The notes: generated by a model not told the origin, from the letters alone. A stretch of 64,000 nucleotides of DNA from Ceriagrion tenellum (GCA_963169105.1 OY720637.1:35645925-35709924), one strand, 5' to 3'. Counted from the stretch's first letter, positions 45,240 to 58,029 are shown. Translations and numbers: made by a program.

Positions 45240-45910
45240 AGTGAAATAGGAAATTGCGGGGAAAGATTTGGGGGCGGGGCGAGGGGTGAATAATAGCGTA
45301 CGTCCGTCGTGGAATTGCCAAAAAAATAGAAATACTTTATGCCTTTCCCTCTTTCTTTCCCGTTGGCCGATCGTTATCGTCGATTGTGGATTCTCTTCTT
45401 GGCGCTGCGAGACAACTGGGATGACTTTGCTAAGGCTCCCGGAGTTACCGACCGGATCCTCCCGGCTAGAGAGAGACTCACGAGGAATTCCGGGCAGCGT
45501 GTACAGAAGAGGGGGCTGGGGAGGAGGAGAAGAGAGGAGATGGGTTTGGGCCTTTTCCTTGTATTTTCTGCTCGAACGCTTCCTTTTTTCTCCGCCAGTT
45601 CATCCTCCTTTCACGCCTCACGCCCCATCTTTTCCTTCCTTTAGCCCGATGGAGAAAAGCCTTTGGAGGATCGCGGTGGTGGCATCTTCTACAGCTTTCT
45701 TTTTTCCCCCCTACCTCTCTCCTCGGACTCCATCCCTCCGTGGAAGCAATTTCGAAGCACCCGGCGTACCGCGACGTATTTTCAAGGCTAACCTTAAAAA
45801 CTCCGCTTCCGTTTCAATAACTGATCAATGGCGGAAGGGCGGAGATGACACAGCTCGTGCTCCGAAACGATGTTGCGTAGTTTTTCCCGTCGTTGTGGGG
45901 ATGCTCCTTT
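45240..45910. other. GC-rich island with the longest open frame of the window
   Basis: The plus frame at 45268-45912 (214 codons) spans a G+A-rich half and a C+T-rich half. Its translation is Ser/Pro/Arg/Phe-rich with no recognised motif, and a second frame (45339-45644) is open inside it. No splice or promoter signals decide for coding. It is listed as an island, not a CDS. Confidence 0.45.
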
Positions 45911-46164
45911 GAAAGTGAACTACTCTACTGCTCCGGAGTTCTTTTTTTTTTTATCTCCTCGACGGAGTCAGTTGCAGCCGCTGCCATCGGCGTGATTTGA
46001 CCGATGCGTATTTTGAACTCGCAAGTGTTCCATTTCACGTACTTGAATGTGACTTTGATGCTTATTTTTGGAAGAGGAGTACACACTAAACTTCTTGGTA
46101 TATTCGTGGTTTCTGGCGTAACTTTATCGAATTTTACAGCATAATGATGATAAATTATAATTTT

Positions 46165-46285
46165 GTTTTTCCACGTGTTTTTATTTGGAAGATGGATTTC
46201 GACATACAACGTCGGATCCGGGTATAGACGTTGGACACCTAAAGATGACGCTGAACGTCGAAACCCGGGTCCCTCCAAATAAAAA
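46165..46285. repeat. Penelope-type inverted repeat
   Basis: CCACGTGTTTTTATTTGGAA at 46173 is complementary to TCCAAATAAAAACATGTGG ending near 46293. Inner parts TTTCGACATACAACGTCGGA and ACGTCGAAACCCGGGTCCCT are also partly complementary. The loop holds CTAAAGATGACG, a variant of the CTGAAGATG core. Confidence 0.75.
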
Positions 46286-46299
46286 CATGTGGTCAAATA

Positions 46300-48265
46300 T
46301 ATTTATGTCTTCATAATTCTTGTTATAGTTTTTGTTACTGCCGTTAATTTTCCCCAAGATATGTGAAAAAATTATTGCTAGTTGCCGTGGATTTTTCCTT
46401 ATTTTTATATTTGGTATGCTCAGTTTTTTTATTAATGGCTCTCCAGACGATGTTGAAGGACAGTTGTCATGCGTAGAAAAGATGATGTTATGTTGCTTTT
46501 TTATGGAATTCCTTCCCTAGGAGACGGAGGATTATGAGGCGATATCTTGTAGAAATTGGTTACAGATATCAAGACCTCAAAAATTGAAACTTTGGAAATT
46601 CAAAAAATGGAAATACATTAATGTGGAACTATGACCAAGTTTGTATTTTTTGAGAACATGCTATCTGTGACATGGAGCACTGGATTAGGTAATGATAATG
46701 CTAATGTGAGATTTCTTCCCATACTTTTGGGCTAAGTTATATTGGAATTGTGCTAATGGCTTATCATTCTAAATTAGTACATAGTTTTTGAAGTGTAATC
46801 AAATGTTTTTGAAGTATAGCATACGCATTTTATAAGACGTTGTTGGTTTGTTTATTTTGGGAAGCGATCGAAGACCTAAGTCATTCGCCCAATTTGGGAT
46901 TGATGGAATTATCTTTGTGATTAATTGAAAAGGGTATGAATTATTTCGGGATTGGAAGAAGAGAAGAGGGAAACGCGGTATAGGCATTAGCCTAATCTTA
47001 TTACAAAAGCAGAGAGGGGTCGACAGTTTAACGTCCCAAGCGGCGGTCGGAGTACTACACCTTAAAATGCCCTCTCATATCTACTCAAGTCGAAAACGAT
47101 TTCTCCTGAAACATCTTAGCCATAAACGAATTCGAGCTGGGGCCCTGGGAATGGGAAGCTAGAACTTACTAGTAGGCCACCTCTTCGTTTCCACTTTAAT
47201 TTTGCCGTATTGTTAGGGTTAATCAATATCCAGTGTAATATATGACCTCTATAAAATTATATTCTTATAATGTCTAACTATTAACAATACTTTGACTTTT
47301 GTTCTATAGCCCAAATTGTGTTTGTATTTTTGCCTAAATTTGTTTATTGTTTATAGGGCTGGTTATTGGTTGTGATGGGTGTAACGTCGTGTCATGCCCT
47401 AATAAAAAAGTGCTTGCATTTATTTATTTTAATATTCGAGACCAAAATATTCTTTATTGTGTTGGTGGTTGTTTCGTTTATTTTAGTTATTAATTATAAT
47501 TGTATTGATGTTTTCAAAGAAATGCTGTTTTTTTAATTGTTGAATGCTTCTTTTTTGGAAGAGGTTGTTAAGATGTTGTTGATTAAAGAAAGAAAAGGGG
47601 ATTGTTGTGAGAGAGGCTGAAGAGAGAGGACCGTAGATGTATCGTGGTCTCAAATCATGAAGTGTGTGGAACTTTGAAATATAAATAATTAATTGAAAAA
47701 TAGCATCGACATCACATTGACTATGGCAATGGGGTTGTTGAAAAAGGAAAAAAAGATTGCTAAGAGATTCTGGATGAAAAAGTGTCGACGGGACCGCTCT
47801 CCGAAGCCGGAATTTCAAAGAAAAAATAATTGAAACTTGTTGGACAGTTTAGACGTTTTCTGACGTTGCAACAGCTTGTATTTTGTGCAGGTGAATAAGT
47901 GTCCTGGTTTTTTCGTTATCCATTGTGATTAACTTAAGACGATTCCATTCCGGTGGAGTAAATCCGAAACTTCTATACCTCGCGATTTTGCTGCACCCCA
48001 TCTCTCTAATGGTCTACTCCTGCAAGTCGTGTTTTATCAAGCTCAATGTTACGGGCGAATCATAAATGAACGCTCCGGATGGCCGGGAGAACGTCGTGAA
48101 ATTATGACTGGCATGTACCCAGATGCCCATACGTCGTCTGATCACTGTCGAGCCTTCGGAAAAGGAACAGAATCCTCCTGGGGGAGAATGTGACATTCTA
48201 GCATTTTTAACTTTCGTGATACGTTGGATCGATGCGCTTACATCTGCGTATCATCCCGCGAGGTG
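46300..48265. other. 2 kb without a recognised gene
   Basis: This is AT-rich sequence. The minus frame at 47483-47818 (111 codons) has no recognised domain. No tRNA-like or terminal inverted repeat was found. Confidence 0.45.
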
Positions 48266-48268
48266 TCA

Positions 48269-48824
48269 TACGGTAGTTTGAGCGAAGTATCATTTCACCT
48301 AGAAATCAATGGATTCAGTCTCATTTCACTGAAAAATATCTTACCCTTCCAAAGATACCATAAATACAACCCCTTACCGGAATGCTTTCCGAAATATCTG
48401 CCAAAATTACCAGCTATTTTATATGGGAAATGGTAAGTGTATGCACTCCAGGGAGGTATTATTTAACAAAACAGGCATTTCTAACTCCTAGATATCTTCC
48501 TAAAACTAACACCGTGTAGTTTTTATGTTTTCTCAACCATTTTTGAAAATGAATCGTATTGTCACCGCAGTAATTTTTTCAGGATCACAAAAAACCTTCT
48601 ATTGTGAAGGAGTTTTAAACGTACCGCGCGAAGAAAATGAGTCAAGCTAAAGACATAGACATTTTTATTTAATTTATTTTAAAATCAGTGGTTTAGAAGT
48701 ATAATATTGCACTATTAATAATACAATATTTATTACATGCTTCCTAGAGCTGCTGAAATTTAAAAGTATAATTCGAATACGGTCTCCATTATGACTAGGG
48801 AGCTATCTCGCTAAGATTGCCTTG
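48269..48824 (-). mobile_element. TAAGGTAG MITE, complete copy (f)
   Basis: The ends are CGGTAGTTTGAGCGAAGTAT at 48271 and GAGCTATCTCGCTAAGATTG near 48800-48820, with internal GGGAAATGGTAAGTGTATGC and CAAAAAACCTTCTATTG blocks as in copy a. At ~555 bp it is full length, with more mutated termini than copy a. Confidence 0.82.
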
Positions 48825-48835
48825 ATGAGTAGCGA

Positions 48836-49125
48836 TTAGAGCTTTCCCGCGTACTATAAGAGAGAACAATAGGCAGTGTAGCTAAGGGATAGGTAGGTGA
48901 AATATAGGTAGAGTAGTCTATAGTGCATGATGCATGTAATAACAACCAATAATCCCCTTTCTTATTATGTAGATACTAACCACCTAGCTTCATGTGACCC
49001 TGTTCTCTAGCATGCCTCCCTTAAATATCCTACTTGCATGGGAATAGTGCATGTTTGGTGATCTTCACCCCCTGCCACACACCCTCGTGGTGGCTCGCAG
49101 GGTATTACGTAGATGTAGATGTAGG
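48836..49125 (+). mobile_element. LINE family I', 3' end (copy G)
   Basis: Starting at GCTTTCCCGCGTACTATAAG, this matches 59316-59604 closely, including the CATGATGCATGTAATAACAA block. It ends with GGTGGCTCGCAGGGTATTAC and the ATGTAGATGTAG tail. Only the last RT residues (FPRTIRENNR in the other copy) and the 3' untranslated region remain. The last ~60 bp are shared with family I copies A-D, while the region before is different. Confidence 0.85.
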
Positions 49126-50180
49126 AAGAAAGAACTCTGGCACCCTGATGTTCCAAGGTGAATTTTTAAATCCTACTGATAAATGCAGAGGTGAGGCGAT
49201 ATTGGCCATGTCGACCTGAAAGTCGTGGGATCTCAATTTTGTTAGTACTTAACTCTCGCCTAGACTGGGTATATATCCTCTGCGGTCCGTGGACCTTACC
49301 TGATCCTCTCGATGTATGCGGACTATTTTTCATGCTGTCTAATGCACTATCATTGTTACAAACATTATTACACTCTCTGATCCATTGGCTACAAGGGGTT
49401 GCTCAATCTAACCCACGCAACGAAAACGGTTGCTCATACCTAGAGTTGGTAAAAACTTTGAAGTCTCTAGGGGTTTCCAAAGGTTGCTACGTGCTAATCT
49501 GTGAGGTACAATTGAAGCCGTCCAAGAGCTATCCCAGGGCGTAGATAGTGACCCGAACCTAGTCATCACGGTGAGCCACGTTTGGTGCAAGACAGTAAAG
49601 CAAGTCAAGTTTTCAATTTATTGTTTAATCTAAATTTTATAAAAGTGGAACAGATTCAGGGTTTTTAAATTGTAGTTTTTATGTAAATAAATACATTTTC
49701 TCTTATGGGCATAATTTGTTTGGGATTTTAAATCAGCGAAAGACTATATGTAACAACCTTACACCCTGTTTTAATCGTACAAATGTATAACTGGGCAAAA
49801 AATGGCTGTTCGATCGAAGTAAATGACAGCTATTTTTAAAATTTTTTTTCAAAGTGTTGATTTCAGTAATAGTGTCTATAATTTGTGTGAATATGTATGG
49901 CATTTGTGATGTACTTGCAGGCTAGTGAAAATATCCACAGACCAATTTTTTTTGTAAAAACTTGTATTTATATTTTTCATTCAGTCAGTTTTGCATGAGG
50001 TCATCGGTTTTGAATCAGGCACCAAGTATCAATTTACATGCTCTTAAAAATTTTGGTCGGCTTTTACTTAAATTTTCTGACAGATTTTACCGATTTTGGC
50101 CCGCACTCTCAAAAAGTTCTGAAATTTTCTAATAATATAAGCGTATATCCTTACGTAATCGTATGCGTGTCCTTTTCTAC
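49126..50180. other. No recognisable feature
   Basis: The overlapping frames at 49191-49544 (plus) and 49408-49608 (minus) show no known domain. The rest is AT-rich. Confidence 0.45.
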
Positions 50181-50184
50181 TGAT

Positions 50185-50500
50185 TTTAATATTCCTCTCT
50201 TCCCTTGGCCCCACCCTGGCCTCTTTTCGACCCATCTCTCCACTCCAAAACGGCCATCCTTTTGAAGCACCCAACGCCTTTGCAACTTTGAAGGGGACCA
50301 CGTCGCTTTTTTCAACCTCATTCCGAGCGGAAGCACACTGTGCAAATGTATTCCGACCAAAGGATCGTTCCTCTGTGGGAGGAAAAAAAGGGGACATTTC
50401 CCTGTGTTCTCCAGCCTCACCTAACCGCCTTTCTCCTATTCCGCCCGCTCGAACTTTTCCTCCGTCTTTCAATAGGAAAATCAAGTTTTCGGCGGAACTG
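50185..50500. other. C+T-rich island
   Basis: The plus strand is pyrimidine-rich. The overlapping frames 50068-50484 (minus, 138 codons), 50151-50420 (minus) and 50288-50629 (plus) are mutually exclusive and lack domains. Confidence 0.5.
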
Positions 50501-51004
50501 CGACAAACAATGGGAAATTACTCACGGAATTCATCGCCCTCTGGAACAGAATCTTCCATATATGCCCGACTTCAGTTGTTATGTGTATGCAGCTTTTGTA
50601 ATTCATTTATAAGTGGACTGGGGAAGTAGTATATGTACGCGTTTTGAGTGGTAACGATGGATCTGCTTATAGGACACTCAACCGTCTCACAAACAGCACT
50701 CTTCTTATGCTCATGTCGGTGGGCCCGGATGGCATTGCTCTTGCTCGCTCAATTTTATGAATATCATCTTGTATCAGCTGATGTGCTGGTTAGGTAAATT
50801 TCATATTTGAAACTTGTTGTTCGATGAGATTAAGTTTTATTTTTGTAATCCGAGAAGTTGAGAAATTGGCCCAGTGCTATCCCCTGGGTTGTAACTGGAT
50901 TCCAAATCTTCGCTCAGGAATTTCATGTTAATGTATTCACTTTTTAAGTGATCATATAGAAATGGAAATAAATATCAGCTTTACTACTTTTTTCCTTCTT
51001 ATTT

Positions 51005-52090
51005 TAGGGTAGCTTGAGCGAGATATCATTTCACCTATAAAGAAATGAATTTTGTCTCATTTAATAAATAAACATCTCAAGCTTCCAAAGTTATAAAAAT
51101 GACAGCCCCTTACCGAACTACTTTCCGAGATTTTTGACGGAAAATGCCAGCTGTTTCACTTGGAAAATAGTACATGCATGCACTACTGAGAGAGAGAGAG
51201 AGCTTATTAAAAAAATATGGATTTTCTAACTTTTAGACCTAGTGTAAATATTGACAAGCGTTTAGCTTGTATGTTTTCTCTACCATTGTTGAAAATATAC
51301 CATACTTTCACCACAGTATTTTTTTCAAGATCGCAAAAATCCTTCCGTTGTGGAGTTATAAACGTAACGCGTGAAAAAATAATGAATTAATTTATTTATT
51401 CCCATCGATAAATATGGCTACAGCATTTATTTGGCGTGGAAATTTACTGACCAGCATTATCCATTAAGTGCGGTCAGTGTATATATAAAAAAACTTTTAT
51501 TATAGAGAAAACAGGCACTACCTCAAAGTTGAAGTAAAAAATACAAAAGATTTCAGTCTCGACATATCATATGCCGTTTCCTGCAGTGTTCTTAACATAT
51601 AATTTTAATTTTTTTAAAAAAATTTTAGACAATATTCAGAAAATGTTGTCATAAAATTAATTATTATCTAGTGATTACATATTGTACAATCAAAAAACAT
51701 TTCTGATGAAGGCTTCCGCGGGGCTTAGATGGAGGTTGATTCCTTTTTTTTCGAGTTTTCCACCGCGGAAAACCCGAAAAAAGGAATAAACCTCCAATCA
51801 AAAAACATATTGTCATAGAAAAATGACTTACTAGATATTATAATTACAAAATGTTTCATTGATTAATTCAATAATTTAGGCAAGGAATAGTTTAGGAAAA
51901 AAAGAGTGAAGTGAAAGACTCATGTAAATATTCTCATTTAACTATTTGGAATTGGTCCTATCAAAGAATATTATTGCACTATTAATAATGCTATATTTAT
52001 TAATGCTTCCTACAGCTGCTGAAATTATAACGTACATTTCGAATATGGCCTCCATTATGACTAGGGAACTGTCTCATTCAAACTACCTTA
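51005..52090 (-). mobile_element. TAAGGTAG MITE copy (g) with an internal insertion
   Basis: The ends are GGGTAGCTTGAGCGAGATAT after TA at 51005-51006 and GTCTCATTCAAACTACCT before TA at 52089-52090. The outer segments (51007-51385 and about 51915-52088) are collinear with copies a and f. The ~530 bp between them are absent from the other copies, so they look like a secondary insertion. Confidence 0.78.
51731..51795. repeat. Strong hairpin inside the insertion in MITE g
   Basis: GGAGGTTGATTCCTTTTTTT at 51731 pairs with AAAAAAGGAATAAACCTCC ending at 51795. The stem continues through GAGTTTTCC and GGAAAACCC with a four-base loop near 51762-51765. AATCAAAAAACAT occurs on both sides (near 51690 and 51797). 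Confidence 0.85.
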
Positions 52091-53200
52091 GATGCTTGTA
52101 TGTCACTATTTTCTATCAGGGCACCAAGCAGTTCCCCTCGGTAGCTTTGTGTAATTTTGGCAAGGCGGTTTTATTCTTGCCAGCTTATGTTAATTGTATG
52201 TTGTCTACATAGCTTGGAAATGATTGGAGGATTCCAAATTTTTTTATCATGTCTAATGTAGAGCTCTAATTAAGATTTCAATTATCTGAGGCGGTGAATT
52301 GCAGTTGGGAAAAAATAATGTGCAGTAGGAACGGCATTGTCCGAAATTGGTTGCAGTCAAAAGAGATTTCCTTGATTTATAAGCTTCGTGAGTTTCGCCC
52401 TCTCTTTCCTGGTTTTCCCTAGTCTGGTCCAACCAACCAGCCGACTGGGCGATCGTTATTTTTTCATGTAGACTCGTAACGACCTCCATTAATTCCGAAT
52501 GCAGTCCTTAGTCATGCTGCTTCCGTGGATTCCTTCAGCCTGAGAGTGGGAGGAAATTCGAAATATATTGCCGCACATCAATTCGATTTATCAGGCTGGG
52601 CGTATTTCCTGAAAGGGAAAATATTTCCTTTCAGAGAATTGACGTCTCGCCTATTGCTGGAAAGTTTCATTGATCTGGTTTGCGTGAATCTCGTTTGCCG
52701 AGGAAAATTACAAATAAATGATTAAAAACGGAAATACCCATTGAATACGTATATTCTTCTATTAAAATACAGCTCCAGTTTTTTCTACGTCATAAGCCGA
52801 GGAAGTTGCTCTGTTGTTGTTTCGAAATGAATACTCGTTGGCGGAACGCGTGTCGTTTCTTCACCGGAGTTTCAACTTCAAAAACCCCTCTAATGTTATA
52901 ATTGGTGGATGAAATAGTTCTTCAATTTTTAACGCTGTTTCATCTGGCTTTGGAGTACGCTGCATATTCATATCGCGTGTCGTGAGTTAAGTCGGAAAAT
53001 GACTTACACATATATATGCATCAGTCAATCACTATTGAAAAAATCAGTAAAGAAAGATATTCAATTGACCTTAGTGTTTATAATTATGTAATTGAACGAG
53101 CCTAACGCAAAATACAAGATGTGCATGGTCGGAATATCCCCAGATTTAGTCTCGCTGGCATAAAACTTTACCTCATTGTTCCTTGTTTGTAATCTGGGAA
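52091..53200. other. No recognisable feature
   Basis: Only short frames of 63-78 codons occur and none is recognised. No repeat family is assigned. Confidence 0.45.
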
Positions 53201-53202
53201 GG

Positions 53203-53760
53203 TATCTACATCTACGTACTACCCTGCGAGTAGCTGTATGGACGTGTGGCACGGGGGTGTTTGGACTCCAGCCGTGTAAAGATGTAAGATATAAGGTTTT
53301 GGGTGGTGATATGGTGATGTGTGTAATGGGAGTGTTTTAAGTGAAGCTCCGGTTTTATCATAGGCGCTTATTGTGCTCGGAAAGAACGAATTTTTGTAAC
53401 AATCTGTTCGGCAATGTACCTATCTTACTTTATCGCTTCTGCCAGACCTAGAGATATAGTGAGGCGGCATGATAATATTCTATGTGTCGCTCTGTAACAC
53501 ACCAGTTCTGAATTTCTCAAGCAAGGTAAGCCTAGCGTGTAGCCCCCGAGTCTATAGGGGCTCCCACCTTAATCCCTCTAAATGTTGTGAGACGCTATAA
53601 GTTCGCTCATAGTAGTCTGTAACGAAGCGTGCAACTTTTCTTTATGTTTTTTATTTTTTTGGTTAAGTATTTGTGACCAGGGTCCTAAATGCTCTCTGTG
53701 CATTCTAGGTGTGGCATAATCAGAGCGATGTAGTTTGGGGGAGGGAGGAACAATCCTAAC
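53203..53760 (-). mobile_element. LINE family I, 3' part (copy F)
   Basis: The minus strand, from about 53745, reads IALIMPHLEC (the RT LVRPHLEYA motif) near 53720-53690. It continues through a frameshifted CL-TTFRGIKVGAP block and RSDRSDKIRE-like residues to the 3' terminus with CTACTCGCAGGGTAGTACGT near 53235-53215. The reverse-complemented TAGATG tail is at 53203-53216. Numerous stops. Confidence 0.83.
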
Positions 53761-54229
53761 GCTATGCTGGTAGATGGTAGCTGGTAGGCTCAGATCACTC
53801 AGATAAAATATAAATTCAATAGAATGATCTATATTTTTCTAGGTACGTTTAGGAGAATTTGCTTTTTCTCTTCTCTACATGTCTCATAGTCTAGCCAACA
53901 AAGTGTGGACATTGTAGACCAAATTGACTCGAAAATCATGTGCCTAGAACCCTTTGGATTTAGAGGAATAGGCGATAATTCGCCACCTAAAGCTTTATAA
54001 ATCAAGTTTCAGTTGTATATATAGATATCGCATGTTGCCTTAAGAATGATGACGGTTTCCTGTGAAAGTATTTAAAATTTCTCGTTATTGTTTGATGCAA
54101 ATCTCTCGTGATGAAGGTTTTATTGTTGTGTCGCGACAATTTCTACTGCTATTAACTACTTCGGATGGCTAGAATGCGGGTTCATAGACGAAATACTCCA
54201 CTCCAGAGGGACGATTTAAAAAAAATACT
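53761..54229. other. No recognisable feature
   Basis: This is AT-rich sequence between two LINE fragments. Confidence 0.4.
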
Positions 54230-54905
54230 TTACCGGTTTAAGTTGGTTTTGTTGAAATTCAATGAATCTCCTACGGGTTTTCCACATTCTCAGGGTCCTA
54301 ACTATCTCTAGTATTTCCTTTTTCGCCTCAGCGTACGATCTACCCTTCTTCATCCCGTCCATGAATCCTATTCTCTTTCTTCCCCTTCCCCGCTTGCCCA
54401 CCATCCTTCCCTCTATCGCAGTCTTGAGCAACCCATTACTACATCCTGTAGCCACATACTCTGCCGATCTCGAATTTCATACAGAAGTTTCCTTTCCTCG
54501 CCCTCCATCTCAAGCACTTCCTCGTTAGTCCTCCTCTCCGTCCACCTCACCTTCTCCATCCTTTTCCACACCCACATCTCAAATGTCTGCAGCCTATTCT
54601 TGTCCTCCTTTATGAGGGTCCACGCTTCTGCACCAAACAACGTTATAATCCATTTCAAGCTCTTCACTAGTCTCTTCATCACATCTTTACCCAATTTTCC
54701 CATCATCAGCTCCTTATAGTGCTAAACGCCTCCTTAGCTAGCGCTATTCTCTCCCGTATGTCATAGCTACTATGAACGTTTTCTTCTAGCGTGCTACCTA
54801 AGTAGTTAAAATGCTCTACTTGCTCAAGTCTGTGTCCTCCAACTTTAATGACCAGCCTCGCTTTCTATGTCCTGGAGAATCTCATTACCTTGTATTTGTT
54901 AGATA
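54230..54905 (-). mobile_element. LINE family III, longest copy (copy 2)
   Basis: Minus-strand frames give VEHFNYLGSTLEENVHSSYD and RERIALAKEAFS near 54830-54735. They continue with LVKSLKWIITLFGAEAWTL and FEMWVWKRMEKVRWTERRT (54675-54540), EEVLEMEGEERKLLYEIRDR (54535-54470), then GKRGRGRKRIGFMDGMKKGR near 54390-54330. This order (YLGS motif, ETW motif, GRGR motif) is the RT C-terminal half of a LINE. Frameshifts separate each block. It is 5' truncated at about 54905. Confidence 0.88.
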
Positions 54906-55009
54906 TAATGATAGAAAGAAAAAGGTATATATGGACTAATATATAAATGCTGCGGAGGTTCTTTAAATTTATTGAATAAACGATTGACAATTGCAACCAG
55001 GCTCGATAG

Positions 55010-55050
55010 TCATGCAGGCAGTGGTGGGTGGGGGGGGGGGGAACTCAGTC
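55010..55050 (+). repeat. Poly-G run
   Basis: A homopolymer-rich GGTGGGTGGGGGGGGGG stretch lies at about 55023-55041 within otherwise AT-rich DNA. It could form a G-quadruplex or represent an assembly-prone site. Confidence 0.7.
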
Positions 55051-55339
55051 CCACACCCACCCCACCTGGGTGCGCGCTTGATTGAATGGGATTGAGCTGA
55101 GAGAATGAGATTGCATAGAGAGAATGAGATTTACAGTTGATATCAGAATATACTTTTGGAATTCAATTTTGAATGGCAGGTATGTGAGTATGAATTGTAA
55201 ATGAAGTTGATATTTATGGGTGAAAGTTGGAAGAGATTTATGAGGAGGAGAGATATTAATAGTCATGAGAACTAGAGAGCTTGTAGAAAGCCAGTCATAA
55301 ATGTTTAAGAAGCGAAAGAGGAATGAATAATTTGGGGAA

Positions 55340-55921
55340 GTTGGTAGTAGAGGTGGGTCGTTCGTGGACGAACGGATCCGAAGGAACGGGTCCATGATAT
55401 GAACGGGAGGACCGAGTTCTATGGAACGACCGTTCATTTCGGTCTTTTTTTCTTTTCGGGCAGTCGGTCCTTAGGGTCCTTCGTTCTTTTCGGTCCATCG
55501 TTCCCTACGGTTTGTCATTACTTTCGCTCCTATCTTTAAGGGATAGGATTCTCTTTATAATCCTCAAATAAATGATCTGCCGATGCTTGCGGTGTAATTG
55601 GTTACACTTTTTTGTCTTTATTTCAATTGAACGTATTTACGAAACCATGTAGAAAGTTGGTAATATCACCTTCCATCTTGTATTTCATCCTATATTCTTA
55701 CCTCCGTCATTACTGTATACTAAGTATTTCTAATTTTTTTACGTTTTTTAAACACCAAGAACATGTGAAAATTAACAATACAAGAACACTAACAATAAAG
55801 GAACGGTGAACTAGTGAGCGAGCCCCTAAAAGGACCGGTCCAGAGTGAACGAGTTCCCAAAAAGAGTTCCCAAAAAGAAGAGTTCCCTGAGTGAACGGGT
55901 TTGCCCATCTCTAGTTGGTAT
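55340..55921. mobile_element. hAT-type MITE with 8-bp duplication
   Basis: The flanking 8-mers are GTTGGTAG (55340-55347) and GTTGGTAT (55914-55921), differing at one base. The terminal repeats are TAGAGGTGGG at 55348-55357 and CCCATCTCTA at 55904-55913. Subterminal GAACG/CGTTC motifs are dense at both ends (for example CGTTCGTGGACGAACG near 55359 and GAACGGGTTTGCCC near 55892). At 566 bp with no transposase it is non-autonomous. The TAGAG-type tip and 8-bp duplication are classic hAT features. Confidence 0.9.
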
Positions 55922-58025
55922 GCAAGATGCCAAAAGGACGCAGCCAGTTTTCTAGGCTTGTAGCCCTATTAATGTACTTCTTTTGACTGAGCGTACCTCA
56001 AGAGGGAACGGCCTGAGAGATGAGTATGCATTTATTTTCTGCCACTCCAACAACTACTCTCTCGCGCCTCGGTTTATCTATTCAGTTTACCTTCCTTAAC
56101 ATACGATGAGTACTTCGTATTCAAAGAATGGACTACATGATGTATTGCAGTGGCTGTTCCAGTTTCGTATAGTTTCACGACTAAAGCTGTTTCGTCGTCT
56201 CTAGTGTCGGGTCGATGTATGCTCCTAAAGGAAATAATAGTTTTAAAATTAATTTGAAAGGTGATATACTGCCGTGAAATCGTTAATAATGGCCCCTTTT
56301 TTCGTGCAAGTCTTTCCATCAACTGGTAATGTGATTTAATTTTGGCGGCGTTTAGGTTCACTGAAATAAATATCTTTTGAAACGCTAACCTCTTTTATCT
56401 CTCACTGGCCGCAACCGTGTGAATTATTCGGACATTAATATCAAAGGAATTCGTCGGTGAGAGGGTCGGATATCCCCCGTGCCTATGAATTATTCCTTTG
56501 ATGATGCGATTGTATCTGAAAGAACGCGGAGTGTGATTATTAAATGAAGCCGTATGAATTTTTTTATAACTTCTTAACAGTGTAGGAAAAATTCCTCTTT
56601 CAAGCATTACGAGTAATTGAAGCCCACGTTCTATTGAGAATTTCAAAAAGAAGGGTTTAATTTACCGTCGAGAGACCCTAAGAGTGTGAGAGGCCTTTGG
56701 CCAAACCATTTATTAGCCATAAATTCTTGGTTTTGCTGTGGTTTCGGTAGTGTGAGGCATGTGCGTCCGACGGGAGACCATTGGGAGAGAGAACAGTCTA
56801 TGGCGAACCATTTGGGTGATTCATAGCAGAAAATGTTCCGAAATATTATATTTCATCCCTTAAATGGGTGCTTTTTCGGAAAATAATATGGTGACTAAAA
56901 AACTCGTCGATTAATCAGGAGTCGCGCTTCTGAATAGTGTTGGAAATGAAACGTATTATTTCAATCTGGGTATTTCGAAGCGTTCAAATCTTAAAGTTAA
57001 AAAAATACATTAAATACTAAGTTTAATGAAATCATTATTTTTCATTTACCGTAGAAGGTGATTTATAGGAAAGAAATTATGCCATGAGAAATCATTGACT
57101 GCTCAGACAAATGCACTCAAAAACATTTGAAAGATAAGAGAAGAATGGATCTAATTGTCATTTTGAAGCTGGGACTTCTTTAAAAATGCTCTCCTCATTG
57201 TATCCTAGAATGGTTCGAGATTATGCCCTATAGTCTCCGCTAATGCCTCTATTTAAATTTTGGGGTCAGGTATGTAAATTTTGGGCTCGATCCTGTGTAC
57301 GTGTTAAATCGATATCCACTTTACTGTGTAGAGAGATGTCCGGAACACGAAATTAACTGTCTTTCTCGAAATGGAAGCTAGTAGTCTACCCGTTGCCCTT
57401 CCTGAATCCCAAGTGAAGTAAAGGATTAGTCTTAGTCCCTTTGCGGTAAATGTTTTATTGAATTCTACAGGAGAACGGATTAATCTGTGTGAATCAGCAA
57501 ATTGTTTTATAATTTTACCTTTTCTTTTTTCAAGCAATTTTACCTGTATATGCGGATTTGAATTATCGATTGAGACGTTGAAAGTCACCCATAATGGCAT
57601 CGAGCTGTTGCGGTGGTGTGAGTGAACTCCCGAATGTACTATGTCAAATTTAAGAATTTATTAGGACATGTTAGTTATTTCAGAAACTTATTTTCCGGCA
57701 AAAGTAAACGTTGTAATTTAACGTTGCACTCCCGCCATTTCAGGAGGAATTGGATGCTGTGTGGTGGAAAACTGCCTAGTTGCCTACGGAATGTGCTATG
57801 CGAACTCAACTCTCGTATAAGTTTTATAGAATTGTTATAAGGAAGTGACTCATTGTGAACTAGGGCCTACCCGTGTGCACGCATGTGTCGTTAAGCTAAG
57901 TATTATGCTCTGCACATGAGGTAGCATCTCGCGCGCTAGTATCTCTTTGAAACGGTTAATACGCAAAAATGGTCGAAATTTTCGGATGAAAGGAAAGGAA
58001 AGGAAAACTTTGTCCCCTCTGAATA
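55922..58025. other. 2.1 kb without a recognised gene
   Basis: The minus frames at 56074-56361, 56395-56646 and 57304-57600 (83-98 codons) have mixed, protein-like composition but match no domain I recognise. No flanking splice sites or repeats support them. Confidence 0.45.
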
Positions 58026-58029
58026 ATCT

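Noticed and set aside
45268..45912. 214-codon plus-strand open frame as a protein-coding gene
   Set aside because: The translation is low-complexity with no recognisable domain, a second frame is open within it, and the GC-rich skewed composition removes stop codons. No splice, promoter or poly-A context supports it.
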